Assembly (NCBI GenBank): GCA_963701015.1
Contig: OY969556.1
Location: forward strand, 1,612,001-1,676,000
Source: MFD09286-c1 sp963701015
GTDB lineage: Bacteria > Bacteroidota > Bacteroidia > Bacteroidales > DTGW01
Length of the DNA stretch: 64,000 bases
Reading direction: 5' to 3'
In this document: piece by piece, positions 18,319 through 26,787 of the stretch
Layout: every line of letters starts with the position of its first letter
Position numbering within the stretch: position 1 is the stretch's first letter
The notes under the pieces: generated by a model
Seen by the model: the letters and a program-made list of their open reading frames with translations, nothing else
The model's database searches: none
What the model was told of the DNA's origin: nothing
Translations under genes and position numbers: made by a program

Positions 18319-18729
18319 TTAATTGGTGAAAAACTGATCAATAATTTCTATAAACTTTTTGGGTGGTTTGCAAGGCTTTCTGTTCTCTTTTTTCACAAAA
18401 ACTAGTAATGTAGTTGCTTTATTAATGATCTCACCCATTGAATTATATACTTCATATTCAAATTTTATTTTAATTCCCGGTTTTTCAATTACTGAAGTAC
18501 GAACAGTAATTTCTTCATCATAAAATGCGGGCAAATAATAATCGATAATTAAATTTTTAACAGGCAGCAAAATACCATCATCCTCGAGAGATTTATAGGT
18601 TAATCCATATTTGCGTAAAAGTTCTGTTCTGCCAACTTCATAATACAAAGGATAATTTCCGTAATATGCATACCCCATCCGGTCAGTTTCACCATAACGA
18701 ACGCGAATTTTAACATCACAACTTATCAT
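18319..18729 (-). CDS. Acyl-CoA thioesterase, YbgC/4-hydroxybenzoyl-CoA type
   Basis: A 136-residue hotdog-fold thioesterase. The N-terminal RYGETDRMGYAYYGNYPLYY carries the catalytic aspartate of the family, followed by EVGRTELLRKYGLTY. It hydrolyses acyl-CoA thioesters; the acyl preference is unknown. It stands alone, with its promoter probably in the 138-bp gap before the tRNA-Lys gene. Confidence 0.88.
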   Translation of the reverse strand: MISCDVKIRVRYGETDRMGYAYYGNYPLYYEVGRTELLRKYGLTYKSLEDDGILLPVKNLIIDYYLPAFYDEEITVRTSVIEKPGIKIKFEYEVYNSMGEIINKATTLLVFVKKENRKPCKPPKKFIEIIDQFFTN

Positions 18730-18817
18730 GCTATTTCTTTTCTACAAGAATAACATACAATAGCGCAATTTCAAAATAAAAAATAATAATAATTGTTTAA
18801 AAAAGATGGGTTAATAT

Positions 18818-18847
18818 TTTGAAAATAAAAAAAGGTATTTATCTTTG
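18818..18847 (+). promoter_or_regulatory. Bacteroidota-type promoter of tRNA-Lys
   Basis: TTTG at 18818-18821 and TATCTTTG at 18840-18847, 18 bp apart, match the phylum's primary sigma-factor consensus (-33 TTTG, -7 TAnnTTTG). The tRNA begins 20 bp after the -7 box. Confidence 0.75.
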
Positions 18848-18867
18848 CACCTCTTTAAAAAGAGCAT

Positions 18868-18939
18868 GATTTCGTAGCTCAGCAGGTAGAGCACATCCCT
18901 TTTAAGGATGGGTCGTGGGTTCGAATCCCAGCGAGATCA
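18868..18939 (+). tRNA. tRNA-Lys (anticodon TTT)
   Basis: Cloverleaf: acceptor GATTTCG with CGAGATC, D arm GCTC/GAGC, anticodon stem CATCC/GGATG with loop CTTTTAA giving anticodon TTT, and T loop TTCGAAT. CCA is not encoded. The outermost T-stem pair appears to be G-G (GTGGG against CCCAG), where related tRNAs have C-G; this is a variant or a sequence error. Confidence 0.95.
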
Positions 18940-18943
18940 CTGA

Positions 18944-18978
18944 AAAGGTTTTTGATATAATCAAAAGCCTTTTTTTAT
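18944..18978 (+). terminator. Terminator after tRNA-Lys
   Basis: AAAAGGTTTTTGAT pairs with ATCAAAAGCCTTTT (one T-G wobble) across a three-base loop, then a T run. It begins a few bases after the tRNA. Confidence 0.75.
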
Positions 18979-19141
18979 TTAATAAAACCCAAATACATTC
19001 TTGGTTAAAACAATAATTTTATTTCAATTTCATTTTAATAGAATTTCCTCTTGTTAAAGTTGTTTAATAAATTAGCTATTCTTTAATTTGTAAAAAAATA
19101 TTTTACCTTTGTACTAGAACGTTAAATATAAATTGACTATT

Positions 19142-19708
19142 ATGCTGGTAGATAAATTTTTAGAATCTCAAACATTTGAAAATGAAGAATGGAAAGAGAT
19201 TAATGGATCAGATGGACTTTATTTTGTTAGCAATTATGGCAGAATAAAATCAATGACCAGAGATAAAGTCAATGGCCGAATTATGAAAGCTGCTCAAGTT
19301 AAAGGTTTCCAGACAATTAATATAAAACTTTTTGGGAAGCAGAAAACTTACCTGGTACATAAAATTGTTGCAGAGACTTTTATCAAAAAAGAAAAGTCGG
19401 AAGATACCTACGTTATTCATCTTGATTTTAATGTACAAAACAATCATATCAGTAATTTAGAATGGGTTACAAGACGAGAAAGTTATGAAAGAGTTATGAG
19501 CCATCTTAATGAAATTAATAAAAATAATCCGGGGAAAGTATTGCCTTATTCAAAACTTAAACCTGAAGATGTAAGTGTTATTAAGTCTATGATAAATAAA
19601 GGAATTAAGCAAAAGATAATTGCTAAAATGTTTTGTATAAGCGAAATGCAAATCACACGTATTAAACGTGGTGATAACTGGCCTGAAATACTGCCAGCTG
19701 AAGATTAA
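19142..19708 (+). CDS. NUMOD4/HNH-like endonuclease-family protein with C-terminal HTH
   Basis: About 188 residues from the ATG at 19142. Near the N-terminus EEWKEINGSDGLYFVSNYGRIKS is a NUMOD4 module, followed by an HNH_3-like segment (LVHKIVAETFIKK, then HLDFNVQNNHISNLEWVT). The usual VNHIDG is VIHLDF here, so nuclease activity is uncertain. The last ~50 residues (DVSVIKSMINKGIKQKIIAK, then ISEMQITRIKRGDNW) look like a helix-turn-helix. Such proteins are homing-endonuclease relatives or domesticated DNA binders. It stands alone downstream of tRNA-Lys, with a TACCTTTG -7-type box at 19104-19111. Confidence 0.75.
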   Translation: MLVDKFLESQTFENEEWKEINGSDGLYFVSNYGRIKSMTRDKVNGRIMKAAQVKGFQTINIKLFGKQKTYLVHKIVAETFIKKEKSEDTYVIHLDFNVQNNHISNLEWVTRRESYERVMSHLNEINKNNPGKVLPYSKLKPEDVSVIKSMINKGIKQKIIAKMFCISEMQITRIKRGDNWPEILPAED

Positions 19709-22162
19709 TTAAAATGTTGCTGATAATTTTAAATTTATCCTTCTTCCGGTAAGATAATTTGGAACTCCAAAATAACCTGAAGTATTATTCTGGTTATTAA
19801 TAGATTTAATCCACAGGTATGAAATTGTATTATTAATTCCCAAAACATTAAATATTTCAGCTCCAATCGATACTTCCTTAAAATAATTTAATATCCTGTT
19901 GTTGCTTAAAGTATTTTCATTTTTTATAATTTTAGAAACACCAATATCTACCCTTTTGTACGACGGTAAAATTCTTTGAACGTTATTCCAATATTTACTC
20001 ATTGGTATAGCTACCGGAAGCTCACTTCCATAATGACCGCTTAAATGAACTTTATAGGTAGGATATTTAGGCAAATAATCCTGAAAATAAAAACTCATAT
20101 TTATTAATTGATCCATTGGCCTGGGATAATATCCGGACAATGCAAATGTATCTGAACCATTTACTAAAGATTGCTTTTTTATAATTTCTTCGGTACTTAA
20201 AAGCGAAACGCTAACCCACGATTCTGTTCCTTTAACAAATTCACCATTTATTTTAACATCCAAACCCTGTGCATAACCATATGCAATATTTCTACCAGCA
20301 TATATAATTCTAACATTATCAACCCTATAAGGATCAATATTTGAATAATTTTTATAATAAAGTTCAGTTGTCATTTTAAATGGCCTTGCCAAGGCGTAAA
20401 AAATATAATCAGAACCCAATACATAATTTATTGATTGCTGAGCTTTTAGACTTCTGTTAATATTTCCAGCCGGGTCAAGTAATTCTTTATAAAATGGAGG
20501 CTGATTATAATAACCACATGAAAAATATAGTAAAAGGTTTTTTTGCCAATTGGGTTTATATGATACTGAAAACCTTGGATTATATACAAGTTGTTTATTT
20601 AGCGACCAGTAATTTGCTCTTAACCCTCCTGTAAAATATAAAATACTGCTATTGAAATCTAATTCATAAGTATTTTGAATGTAACCAGTTAAGCGATTTG
20701 AATTCAAATTATAATCAGTATGTCGTGCGTTTAATAGATTTATTGAGTGATCAGAATAGGGCGAGATATATCCGGCTGAATCAACCAGGTTCCATTCATT
20801 TGATCTATCATTTATAATTTCCTGTTGAATTGTTATTCCCCACTTTAATTTATTGTTGTTGAAATTAAAATCTCCAATATGAGAAACGGCAAAAATACGG
20901 GTATCAAGGTAATCTCTTGCATGATTGAGAAATGAACCAACCCCAATTATATTAGCACTGTCGGATTGGCTGGAATTTCCGCTACTTTTATCAAGATCAC
21001 TAATTCTATATTGTCCAAGAATATCATAAGTTTCTGATTCAGTGGTCGAATATGCCGATCCGATTAGTTTAAGGGAAAAATTATCTGAAGGATGATAGTT
21101 AAATGTAAAGGCACCTAAATCATTTTGAAACAAATCTTTTTCCTGTCCTTCAAAATATATACTAAGTTTTTCCTGCTGCTGAAATGTTCCAAATTCTGTA
21201 ACCCTGTCTGTTGGAATAAAATCGTAGGTATTTTGACCGTAATTTCCTAAAAAGCTTACTTCAAATTTTGGTGCAATATCATAAGTTAAATAGGTCTGGA
21301 AATCAATAAATGAAGGATTATATTCACCTTTTGTATCCATACTGTTCAGTAGATATTGTGAAGTTTTATAGCGAAAACCTGTTAAATGCCTGAATTTTTT
21401 ATTTTTAGAAAGTCCTTCGAAGTGAATGCCTCCTCCTAATAGACTAGCACTAGCCGAACCTTTATTTTCCGATGGTCTTTTGTAAGTAATATCTAAAACT
21501 GATGACATTTTATCTCCATAAGTTGCATCAAATCCACCTGCTGAGAATTTTAATGAACCTACTAAATCGGGATTCACGAAACTAAGACCTTCCTGTTGGC
21601 CACTTTGGATAAGCATTGGTTTATAAACTTCAATATTATTAACATATACAAGGTTTTCATCGAAACTTCCTCCACGAACAGAATATTGCGAGCTTAATTC
21701 GTTATTTGAAGCAACACCAGGCATTTGCTTTATTATATTTTCTATTCCTCCATTTTCATTTGGCATAGATAATAATGTTTTAGTATCTATTCTTTGAATT
21801 GTGCCGGATGTCTCTGACCTGCTGCTAACTTTGACTTCTTCTAAATTTTCAACTGAAGATTTTATTACAATATCTTTTTTAATTGTTTTAGAAGTAATGC
21901 TATCAATTACAATTTTTTCATTTTGATAACCAACGCAGGTTACGATTAATGTACAATTTGATTTTGGTATTTGAAATGAATATTGTCCGAATTTATCAGC
22001 AGTTGCACCATATTTTGTTCCCGGAAGTGTAATATTGGCAAAACCTACCGAATATCCTGTAGTATCAGAAATGTTACCATAAACAGTAATTAAATCCTGT
22101 CCGGATAATTTAAGAACTTCAAAAATAATAAGAATTGAAAGTGCTATTTTCCTGTAGCCCAT
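19709..22162 (-). CDS. TonB-dependent outer-membrane receptor
   Basis: An 817-residue receptor. A signal peptide covers residues 1-22, then a carboxypeptidase-regulatory-like beta-sandwich (VYGNISDTTGYSVGFANITL to about residue 105), the plug domain (IIKQMPGVASNNELSSQYSV, RGGSFDENLVYVNNIEVY) and a beta-barrel to the C-terminus, which ends in LKLSATF with the terminal phenylalanine typical of outer-membrane proteins. It lacks SusC-specific features and has no SusD partner, so it is more likely to import a metal chelate, cofactor or peptide. No ligand can be named. It converges with the NUMOD4 gene with no gap. Confidence 0.9.
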   Translation of the reverse strand: MGYRKIALSILIIFEVLKLSGQDLITVYGNISDTTGYSVGFANITLPGTKYGATADKFGQYSFQIPKSNCTLIVTCVGYQNEKIVIDSITSKTIKKDIVIKSSVENLEEVKVSSRSETSGTIQRIDTKTLLSMPNENGGIENIIKQMPGVASNNELSSQYSVRGGSFDENLVYVNNIEVYKPMLIQSGQQEGLSFVNPDLVGSLKFSAGGFDATYGDKMSSVLDITYKRPSENKGSASASLLGGGIHFEGLSKNKKFRHLTGFRYKTSQYLLNSMDTKGEYNPSFIDFQTYLTYDIAPKFEVSFLGNYGQNTYDFIPTDRVTEFGTFQQQEKLSIYFEGQEKDLFQNDLGAFTFNYHPSDNFSLKLIGSAYSTTESETYDILGQYRISDLDKSSGNSSQSDSANIIGVGSFLNHARDYLDTRIFAVSHIGDFNFNNNKLKWGITIQQEIINDRSNEWNLVDSAGYISPYSDHSINLLNARHTDYNLNSNRLTGYIQNTYELDFNSSILYFTGGLRANYWSLNKQLVYNPRFSVSYKPNWQKNLLLYFSCGYYNQPPFYKELLDPAGNINRSLKAQQSINYVLGSDYIFYALARPFKMTTELYYKNYSNIDPYRVDNVRIIYAGRNIAYGYAQGLDVKINGEFVKGTESWVSVSLLSTEEIIKKQSLVNGSDTFALSGYYPRPMDQLINMSFYFQDYLPKYPTYKVHLSGHYGSELPVAIPMSKYWNNVQRILPSYKRVDIGVSKIIKNENTLSNNRILNYFKEVSIGAEIFNVLGINNTISYLWIKSINNQNNTSGYFGVPNYLTGRRINLKLSATF

Positions 22163-22281
22163 TTGAAATTTTTATTCTTTATAACTACTAATAAATTTTT
22201 AAATTGTGGTTGAAGATGATATTTTTTTATGAATATTTCATAAAATGTGAATATATTTTTCGATAGTAATCTGGTATAAAC

Positions 22282-22310
22282 AAAACAACCGGCATTAAAC
22301 CGGTTGTTTT
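22282..22310 (-). terminator. Terminator of fba
   Basis: AAAACAACCGG (22282-22292) and CCGGTTGTTTT (22300-22310) form an 11-bp perfect stem with a seven-base loop. On the minus strand it ends in GGTTGTTTTG, 17 bp after the fba stop. Confidence 0.85.
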
Positions 22311-22326
22311 GTAAGTAAATAAATGA

Positions 22327-23319
22327 TTAGGCTTTATTATTGCTACCTAGTACATTTATAATTTTATGTTTGTATAGTTCTTTTAACTGATCGCGAGCTG
22401 GACCAAGATATTTACGTGGATCAAATTCAGCAGGATTGTCAATTAATGCTTTTCTGACTGCGGCAGTCATAGCTAAACGACCATCTGAATCAATATTAAT
22501 TTTACATACAGCTGAGGCTGCTGCCCTTCTTAATTGTTCTTCTGGTATTCCAACTGCATCTTTAAGTTTTCCACCGTAAGTATTTATTGCTTTAACTAAT
22601 TCTGCTGGTACTGATGAAGCTCCATGTAAAACAATTGGGAAACCAGGGATACGCTTTTCGATTTCTTCAAGAATCTCGAATTTTAATGGTGGTGGAACTA
22701 AAATTCCATCTGCATTGCGAGTACATTGTTCTGGTTTAAATTTATTGGCACCATGAGAAGTTCCAATTGAAATAGCTAATGAATCAACCCCGGTTTTTTT
22801 AACAAAGTCTTCAACTTCTTCAGGACGTGTGTATGATGAATGTTCTGCAACAACATCATCTTCAATACCTGCTAAAACGCCCAATTCACCTTCAACACTA
22901 ACATCATATTTATGTGCTAATTCAACTACTTGTCTAGTAAGTTCAATATTTTTTTCATAAGGATGATGCGAACCGTCTATCATAACAGATGAGAAACCTG
23001 ATTCGATGCAACTTTTGCAAAGTTCCAAAGTATCACCATGATCTAAGTGAAGGATAATTGGAATTGCATAACCTAATTCCTTAGCATACTCTGTTGCACC
23101 TTGAGCCAAATAACGTAAAAGTGTTTGGTTGGCATATTTTCTTGCTCCACTTGAAACTTGAAGAATTACAGGAGACTTTGTATCAACACAAGCGCCAATT
23201 ATTGCCTGAAGTTGTTCTAAATTATTAAAATTGAAAGCTGGAATTGCATATCCACCTTTAACTGCTTTTTGGAAAATTTCTTTTGAATTAACCAGTCCTA
23301 ACTCTTTATAATGAACCAT
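22327..23319 (-). CDS. fba: Class II fructose-bisphosphate aldolase
   Basis: Cleaves fructose-1,6-bisphosphate to dihydroxyacetone phosphate and glyceraldehyde-3-phosphate. Zinc-binding and active-site blocks are visible: IPIILHLDHGDTLELCKSCI, SVMIDGSHHPYEKNIELT, GELGVLAGIEDDV, LAISIGTSHGANKF and FPIVLHGASSVPAELV. At 330 residues it is the longer Bacteroidota form. It is a single gene with its own terminator and a TATCTTTG -7 box 35 bp upstream. Confidence 0.96.
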   Translation of the reverse strand: MVHYKELGLVNSKEIFQKAVKGGYAIPAFNFNNLEQLQAIIGACVDTKSPVILQVSSGARKYANQTLLRYLAQGATEYAKELGYAIPIILHLDHGDTLELCKSCIESGFSSVMIDGSHHPYEKNIELTRQVVELAHKYDVSVEGELGVLAGIEDDVVAEHSSYTRPEEVEDFVKKTGVDSLAISIGTSHGANKFKPEQCTRNADGILVPPPLKFEILEEIEKRIPGFPIVLHGASSVPAELVKAINTYGGKLKDAVGIPEEQLRRAAASAVCKINIDSDGRLAMTAAVRKALIDNPAEFDPRKYLGPARDQLKELYKHKIINVLGSNNKA

Positions 23320-23353
23320 TTCGATATATTTTTAAGATGTTTATTTTAAGCCG

Positions 23354-23361
23354 CAAAGATA
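23354..23361 (-). promoter_or_regulatory. -7 promoter box of fba
   Basis: The minus strand reads TATCTTTG, matching TAnnTTTG, 35 bp before the fba ATG. No clear -33 TTTG was found at the right distance. Confidence 0.45.
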
Positions 23362-23514
23362 ACAAAATTGTAAATAGATGAATGGTGCTAATAATAATTT
23401 ATTTAATCATTTTAATTTAAGGTTGACGAATTTCAGTAAACTAAACAGGCATTTTCTAAATAAAAGTTTTAGAAATCTAATAATTATGTGGAATTGAAGA
23501 TATTCTTTTATATT

Positions 23515-24558
23515 TTACTCTTTAAGACGATATTTAAGAATTGCTTTATTTAATTTTTTAACAAAACCAGGTCCTTCATAAATAAACCCGGTGTAAATTT
23601 GAAGTAGAGTTGCCCCTGCTTTAAGCTTTTCAAGGGCTTCTTTTTCCGACATTATACCACCTACTCCAATAATTGCATATTTGCCTTTAGTTTTTTCTGA
23701 AACATAACGAATGAGTTCGGTTGATTTTTGGTTTAAAGGCTTTCCACTTAAACCGCCATTTCCTATTTTCTTAACTATTTGATCTTTTGTAATTAAATTA
23801 CTTCTATCTATAGTAGTATTTGAAATTACAAAGCCATCTGTTCCGATTGATATTGTAGCTTCAATTGAATCGTCGATAAGTCCAACATTCCAATCAGGTG
23901 AAATTTTAATTAAAATCGGTTTATAAACTTTTTGAACTTTCCTTATTTCAACAAGTCTTTTAAGAATTTCCTCAATTGATTCTTTATCCTGTAAATCCGA
24001 CATATTATGCACATTCGGACAACTAATATTTATTGTAAAATAATCGACATATTCATACAATTTACTAAAACAATATGCATAATCATTCACAGCATTTTCT
24101 TTGGCTGTAGAAGTGTTTTTTCCAATATTTCCTCCAATAATTATTTTTGGATCCCTGCCTTTTAGTCGTTCAATTGCATGGTCAACCCCAAGATTATTTA
24201 AACCCATCCGGTTAATCAATGCTTTGTCTTTAGGTAACCTATAAATCCTGGGTTTGGAATTACCAGGTTGAGCTTTTGGAGTTACTGTTCCAATTTCGAT
24301 ATGAGAAAATCCCAGGTTCGAAAATTCTTTAAAAATTTTTGCATCTTTGTCAAAACCAGCAGCCAGCCCAACAGGATTCTTAAGTTTGATTCCCAGAAAT
24401 TCTGTTTGCAAATTATTATTGGATTTACAGTATATTGTTTGAAATATGTAACTGACACCAGGTATCTTGAAAATAATTTTAAGGGATTTTACAATTAAGA
24501 AATGAACACGCTCAGGATCAATTAAAAATAGTAATGGACGAATAAATAATTTATACAT
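23515..24558 (-). CDS. pyrD: Quinone-dependent dihydroorotate dehydrogenase
   Basis: Oxidises dihydroorotate to orotate in pyrimidine synthesis, passing electrons to quinone. Class 2 features: an N-terminal hydrophobic/amphipathic extension (FIRPLLFLIDPERVHFLIVK), LKNPVGLAAGFDKDAKIF, GFSHIEIGTVTPKAQPGNSK, INRMGLNNLG, YFTINISCPNV, IGVGGIMSEKEALEKL and the C-terminal LLQIYTGFIYEGP. It is 347 residues. A TATCTTTG box (24567-24574, minus) lies just before the start, so pyrD may have a promoter separate from the upstream XRE gene. Confidence 0.95.
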   Translation of the reverse strand: MYKLFIRPLLFLIDPERVHFLIVKSLKIIFKIPGVSYIFQTIYCKSNNNLQTEFLGIKLKNPVGLAAGFDKDAKIFKEFSNLGFSHIEIGTVTPKAQPGNSKPRIYRLPKDKALINRMGLNNLGVDHAIERLKGRDPKIIIGGNIGKNTSTAKENAVNDYAYCFSKLYEYVDYFTINISCPNVHNMSDLQDKESIEEILKRLVEIRKVQKVYKPILIKISPDWNVGLIDDSIEATISIGTDGFVISNTTIDRSNLITKDQIVKKIGNGGLSGKPLNQKSTELIRYVSEKTKGKYAIIGVGGIMSEKEALEKLKAGATLLQIYTGFIYEGPGFVKKLNKAILKYRLKE

Positions 24559-24579
24559 TTTTATTGCAAAGATAAAACT

Positions 24580-25005
24580 CTATAAATTTTCAGGAGTATA
24601 TGAACTAAAAGTTTTATCATCAAAAAATACGATAACCTTCTCAATTGATTTATTAGTCTGTAATTTATTAACTAATGATTTTAAAGGTTCTATTTTCTTA
24701 TCATTATCATTTACATTGGTAAACAAATTATTTTCAATTATAGAATGTTGGATAGGTTTTGGATTTTCAATTTCAATATTTGTTTTGCTAGATTCATTGG
24801 TAAACATACTACCAACTCCACGCATAAGCCATTCAGCATTTAATGATTTATATTTGGTGAGTATCTTCTGGATAAATTCAAAACTGGGATTATTTCTGCC
24901 AGAAACGATATGTGATATACTTGAACGTTGCACACCTATTTCATCAGCGAAACGAGCCGGACTAATACCTTGATGTTCTAAAAATTGAATAATTCTCTCC
25001 CTCAT
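24580..25005 (-). CDS. XRE-family helix-turn-helix regulator
   Basis: A 141-residue protein. Residues 1-60 are a Cro/CI-type HTH (FLEHQGISPARFADEIGVQR, SSISHIVSGRNNPSFEFIQK), followed by LNAEWLMRGVGSMF, which is common in Bacteroidota XRE proteins. The rest is a linker and a short C-terminal segment ending VIVFFDDKTFSSYTPENL. Three near-palindromes of the form TTTACAnnTGTAAA lie 5-75 bp upstream of its start, the first overlapping the region where a ribosome would bind. This suggests autoregulation and possibly control of the adjacent island. That it binds those sites is inference. pyrD follows 21 bp downstream. Confidence 0.85.
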   Translation of the reverse strand: MRERIIQFLEHQGISPARFADEIGVQRSSISHIVSGRNNPSFEFIQKILTKYKSLNAEWLMRGVGSMFTNESSKTNIEIENPKPIQHSIIENNLFTNVNDNDKKIEPLKSLVNKLQTNKSIEKVIVFFDDKTFSSYTPENL

Positions 25006-25009
25006 ATTA

Positions 25010-25080
25010 ATTACAAATGTAAATATTATTTAGTTCACAATTGTAATCTATGTTGAAATGCAATCGTTTACATATGTAGT
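25010..25080. promoter_or_regulatory. Three operator-like palindromes upstream of the XRE gene
   Basis: Sites ATTACA-AA-TGTAAA (25010-25023), TTCACA-AT-TGTAAT (25034-25047) and TTTACA-TA-TGTAGT (25067-25080) share a TTTACAnnTGTAAA design, with centres 24 and 33 bp apart. The first begins 5 bp before the XRE start codon. Their clustering upstream of a repressor-like gene is the classic layout of an autoregulated operator, but binding is not shown. Confidence 0.55.
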
Positions 25081-25462
25081 CAGATAGTGATTGGTCAATT
25101 TAAGTTATTCTTTTATTGATTGTTATATTCATTAAGTTATTGTTTAAATTAGTCTAATAGTCTAAATAAATGTTATTATTTGGTAGTAAATTCAAATGAA
25201 TTAATGCTGTCGATAATTATAAAATTGATGATTTGAAATATTAATATTGGAAATACTATTATTGACCATTTAATTTAAATTGTATTAAAACTTCATTTAA
25301 ATACATCAAATATTTGGTAATTAAATATTTATATAGATATTTTACAGAATTTAAGCGAATTAGTGGATTTTTTAAGTAAAATACTTCAACTTATAATTTA
25401 ATTATTCAATTTAAATGTTTGGTTGATAAGTATTTATGTGAATTAGTAAAGAGATTTTCAGG

Positions 25463-25482
25463 CAATAATATACATATTTACA
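25463..25482 (+). repeat. 20-bp direct repeat, left copy
   Basis: CAATAATATACATATTTACA, identical to 29028-29047. The identity resumes after two mismatched bases with TGTAA. The two copies bracket a 3.6-kb stretch of accessory genes. Confidence 0.8.
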
Positions 25483-25490
25483 CTTGTAAA
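25477..25490. promoter_or_regulatory. Perfect TTTACA-CT-TGTAAA palindrome
   Basis: Perfect 6-bp arms TTTACA/TGTAAA, overlapping the right end of the left direct-repeat copy. Same design as the sites before the XRE gene. Confidence 0.5.
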
Positions 25491-25566
25491 CATAACTAAT
25501 TAGAACTCATGTTGAAAAATTGTTTATTGAATGTTTTCATTGATGTTGCTATTGTTTATATTTGTA

Positions 25567-25580
25567 ATTACATTTGTAAA
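25567..25580. promoter_or_regulatory. ATTACA-TT-TGTAAA operator-like site
   Basis: One mismatch from the TTTACAnnTGTAAA design. It lies 24 bp downstream of the end of the frameshifted membrane-protein gene (stop at 25604-25606, minus strand) and overlaps a second palindrome, TGTAATTACA (25563-25572). Confidence 0.4.
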
Positions 25581-25603
25581 CAAATAATAAAATGAAAACA
25601 TTA

Positions 25604-26421
25604 TTAATCTGCGTCATTGAAATCCTTATTAATGGCAAAGCTTTTAGTAATAGTCTCATAATACCAAGAGAAATGGACATGATGATTTTTAGTAGAAGGA
25701 TAGAAAATGTCATTATACAAAATTTCTCCCCAACACAATATGTTAGCATTGCTCCTATAGTTAATACTGGAATCTATAGTAGTATTTCTATAATTATTAA
25801 TAATAATATTACAAGTAAAAGATTGTCCTGGACATTCAATAATACTAGAATTAATAAGATCAGATTGCAATTTATTAATATCTTTCTGATAAACTCCTGT
25901 CCCAATTCTCATTTCTCCTACGTATCTAATTTCATAAGCAGGTGTTTTACCTACATTTTTAACTTCGATTTTTATAAATTAAAACCTCTTTTTTTATTAA
26001 AGAAAATACTGTCATTAACTTGTATGCTAATATAAGCCCTCAAATCTTCTTTAGTAAATTCATTAGTGATAGAATCATCTTTTCTTGTGAGTTTAAGGGC
26101 TTGTTCAGCAATAGAATCGGCTTTTCTGGTATATTCAAGAGATATTTTAGTTTGATTATGTTGGAAAATGCCAACAGTTATGTAGACGCAAACAATAACA
26201 AAAGTAAGGATTGCAATTTTATTTTGTATTTTATTCGCTTTAATATGCTCTTTCAAAGTTTCTTTTTCGTAATTATTGGATTCTTTATCAGCTATTTTGG
26301 GTGTCGTGTGTCTAAAGTTTTTGAATTTCCTGATTATACTATAATAAAAAAAAGGTATGTATTTCTTAGAATAATTGCTGGAATTATTCTTTTTATTGTG
26401 GGAATGGCTTGTGTAATTCAT
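25604..26421 (-). pseudogene. Membrane protein of unknown function, frameshifted
   Basis: Two consecutive minus-strand frames read as one protein. The first (to the TAA at 25972-25974) has a membrane helix KIAILTFVIVCVYITVGIF, then a coiled region (LEYTRKADSIAEQALKLTRK) and DLRAYISIQV. The second continues IKIEVKNVGKTPAYEIRYVG and runs to 25604. The -RAY(I) plus VKNVGKTPAYEI pairing is characteristic of a common single-helix membrane protein type, so the two parts belong together. One added base in the T/A run near 25971-25980 would join them. The real start is uncertain: the ATG at 26421 lies antisense to a plus-strand gene, and a TTG beginning KEHIKANKIQ (after the 26290s) is an alternative. 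Confidence 0.6.
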
Positions 26422-26436
26422 GGGATAAATATTTAA
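26245..26436 (+). CDS. Small two-helix membrane protein
   Basis: A 63-residue protein starting at the ATG at 26245. It has a helix FFFVIIGFFISYFG, a short charged loop FEFPDYTIIKKRYVFLR and a second helix IIAGIILFIVGMACVIHG. The composition is that of a genuine membrane protein, and it ends 3 bp before the next gene on the same strand, suggesting a two-gene unit. It overlaps antisense the extreme 5' part of the frameshifted membrane-protein frame; the plus-strand reading looks the more natural of the two here. Function unknown. Confidence 0.5.
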   Translation: MLFQSFFFVIIGFFISYFGCRVSKVFEFPDYTIIKKRYVFLRIIAGIILFIVGMACVIHGINI

Positions 26437-26439
26437 AAT

Positions 26440-26787
26440 ATGAAGCTTAAAAAATATATAATGAATTCACTTGATAAAGGCATAAAAGACGCTGTAATAT
26501 TGTTAAATAATTATGGTTTTGAAACATTTGAATCTTGTGAAAGTGGAAATGGGCATTGTATGCCTGACCCTACAATTAAATTCTATGGTGATGAATTTGA
26601 TTGCATAAGAGCTTATGAATTATGTTTACATTATCACTATGATGTTTTAGAAGTAAAAAGGGTCTTTGTAAAAAATCCACTTTATAATCTTGATGAAACA
26701 AAAGAAATTGGTTTAAATTGGCTTAAACCTTACAATGAAATTATTTTTCGCAAAAACCCTTTAAATAATTCAATTTTGAATCATTAA
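26440..26787 (+). CDS. Small phage-type hypothetical protein
   Basis: 115 residues from the ATG at 26440, or 108 from the ATG at 26461 (MNSLDKGIKDAVILLNNYGF), which fits the family start better. The segment FETFESCESGNGHCMPDPTI followed by KFYGDEFDCIRAYELC resembles small proteins I associate with phages and other mobile DNA, where an ESCEGGxGH motif precedes a PTVxFxG strand. Conserved C and H residues suggest metal binding or catalysis, but no function is known to me. Its stop overlaps by three bases the stop of the convergent 50-residue gene. Confidence 0.7.
   Translation: MKLKKYIMNSLDKGIKDAVILLNNYGFETFESCESGNGHCMPDPTIKFYGDEFDCIRAYELCLHYHYDVLEVKRVFVKNPLYNLDETKEIGLNWLKPYNEIIFRKNPLNNSILNH

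Larger units (their letters stand above)
25081..25603. other. Very AT-rich intergenic region at island edge
   Basis: About 520 bp with no credible gene on either strand. It contains one copy of the 20-bp direct repeat (25463-25482) and two further TTTACAnnTGTAAA-type palindromes at 25477-25490 (perfect) and 25567-25580. Otherwise only A/T runs are seen. Confidence 0.6.

Noticed and set aside
25592..26035. Plus-strand 147-residue frame opposite the frameshifted membrane protein
   Set aside because: The minus-strand reading contains the recognisable VKNVGKTPAYEI segment; the plus-strand frame has no coherent domain.
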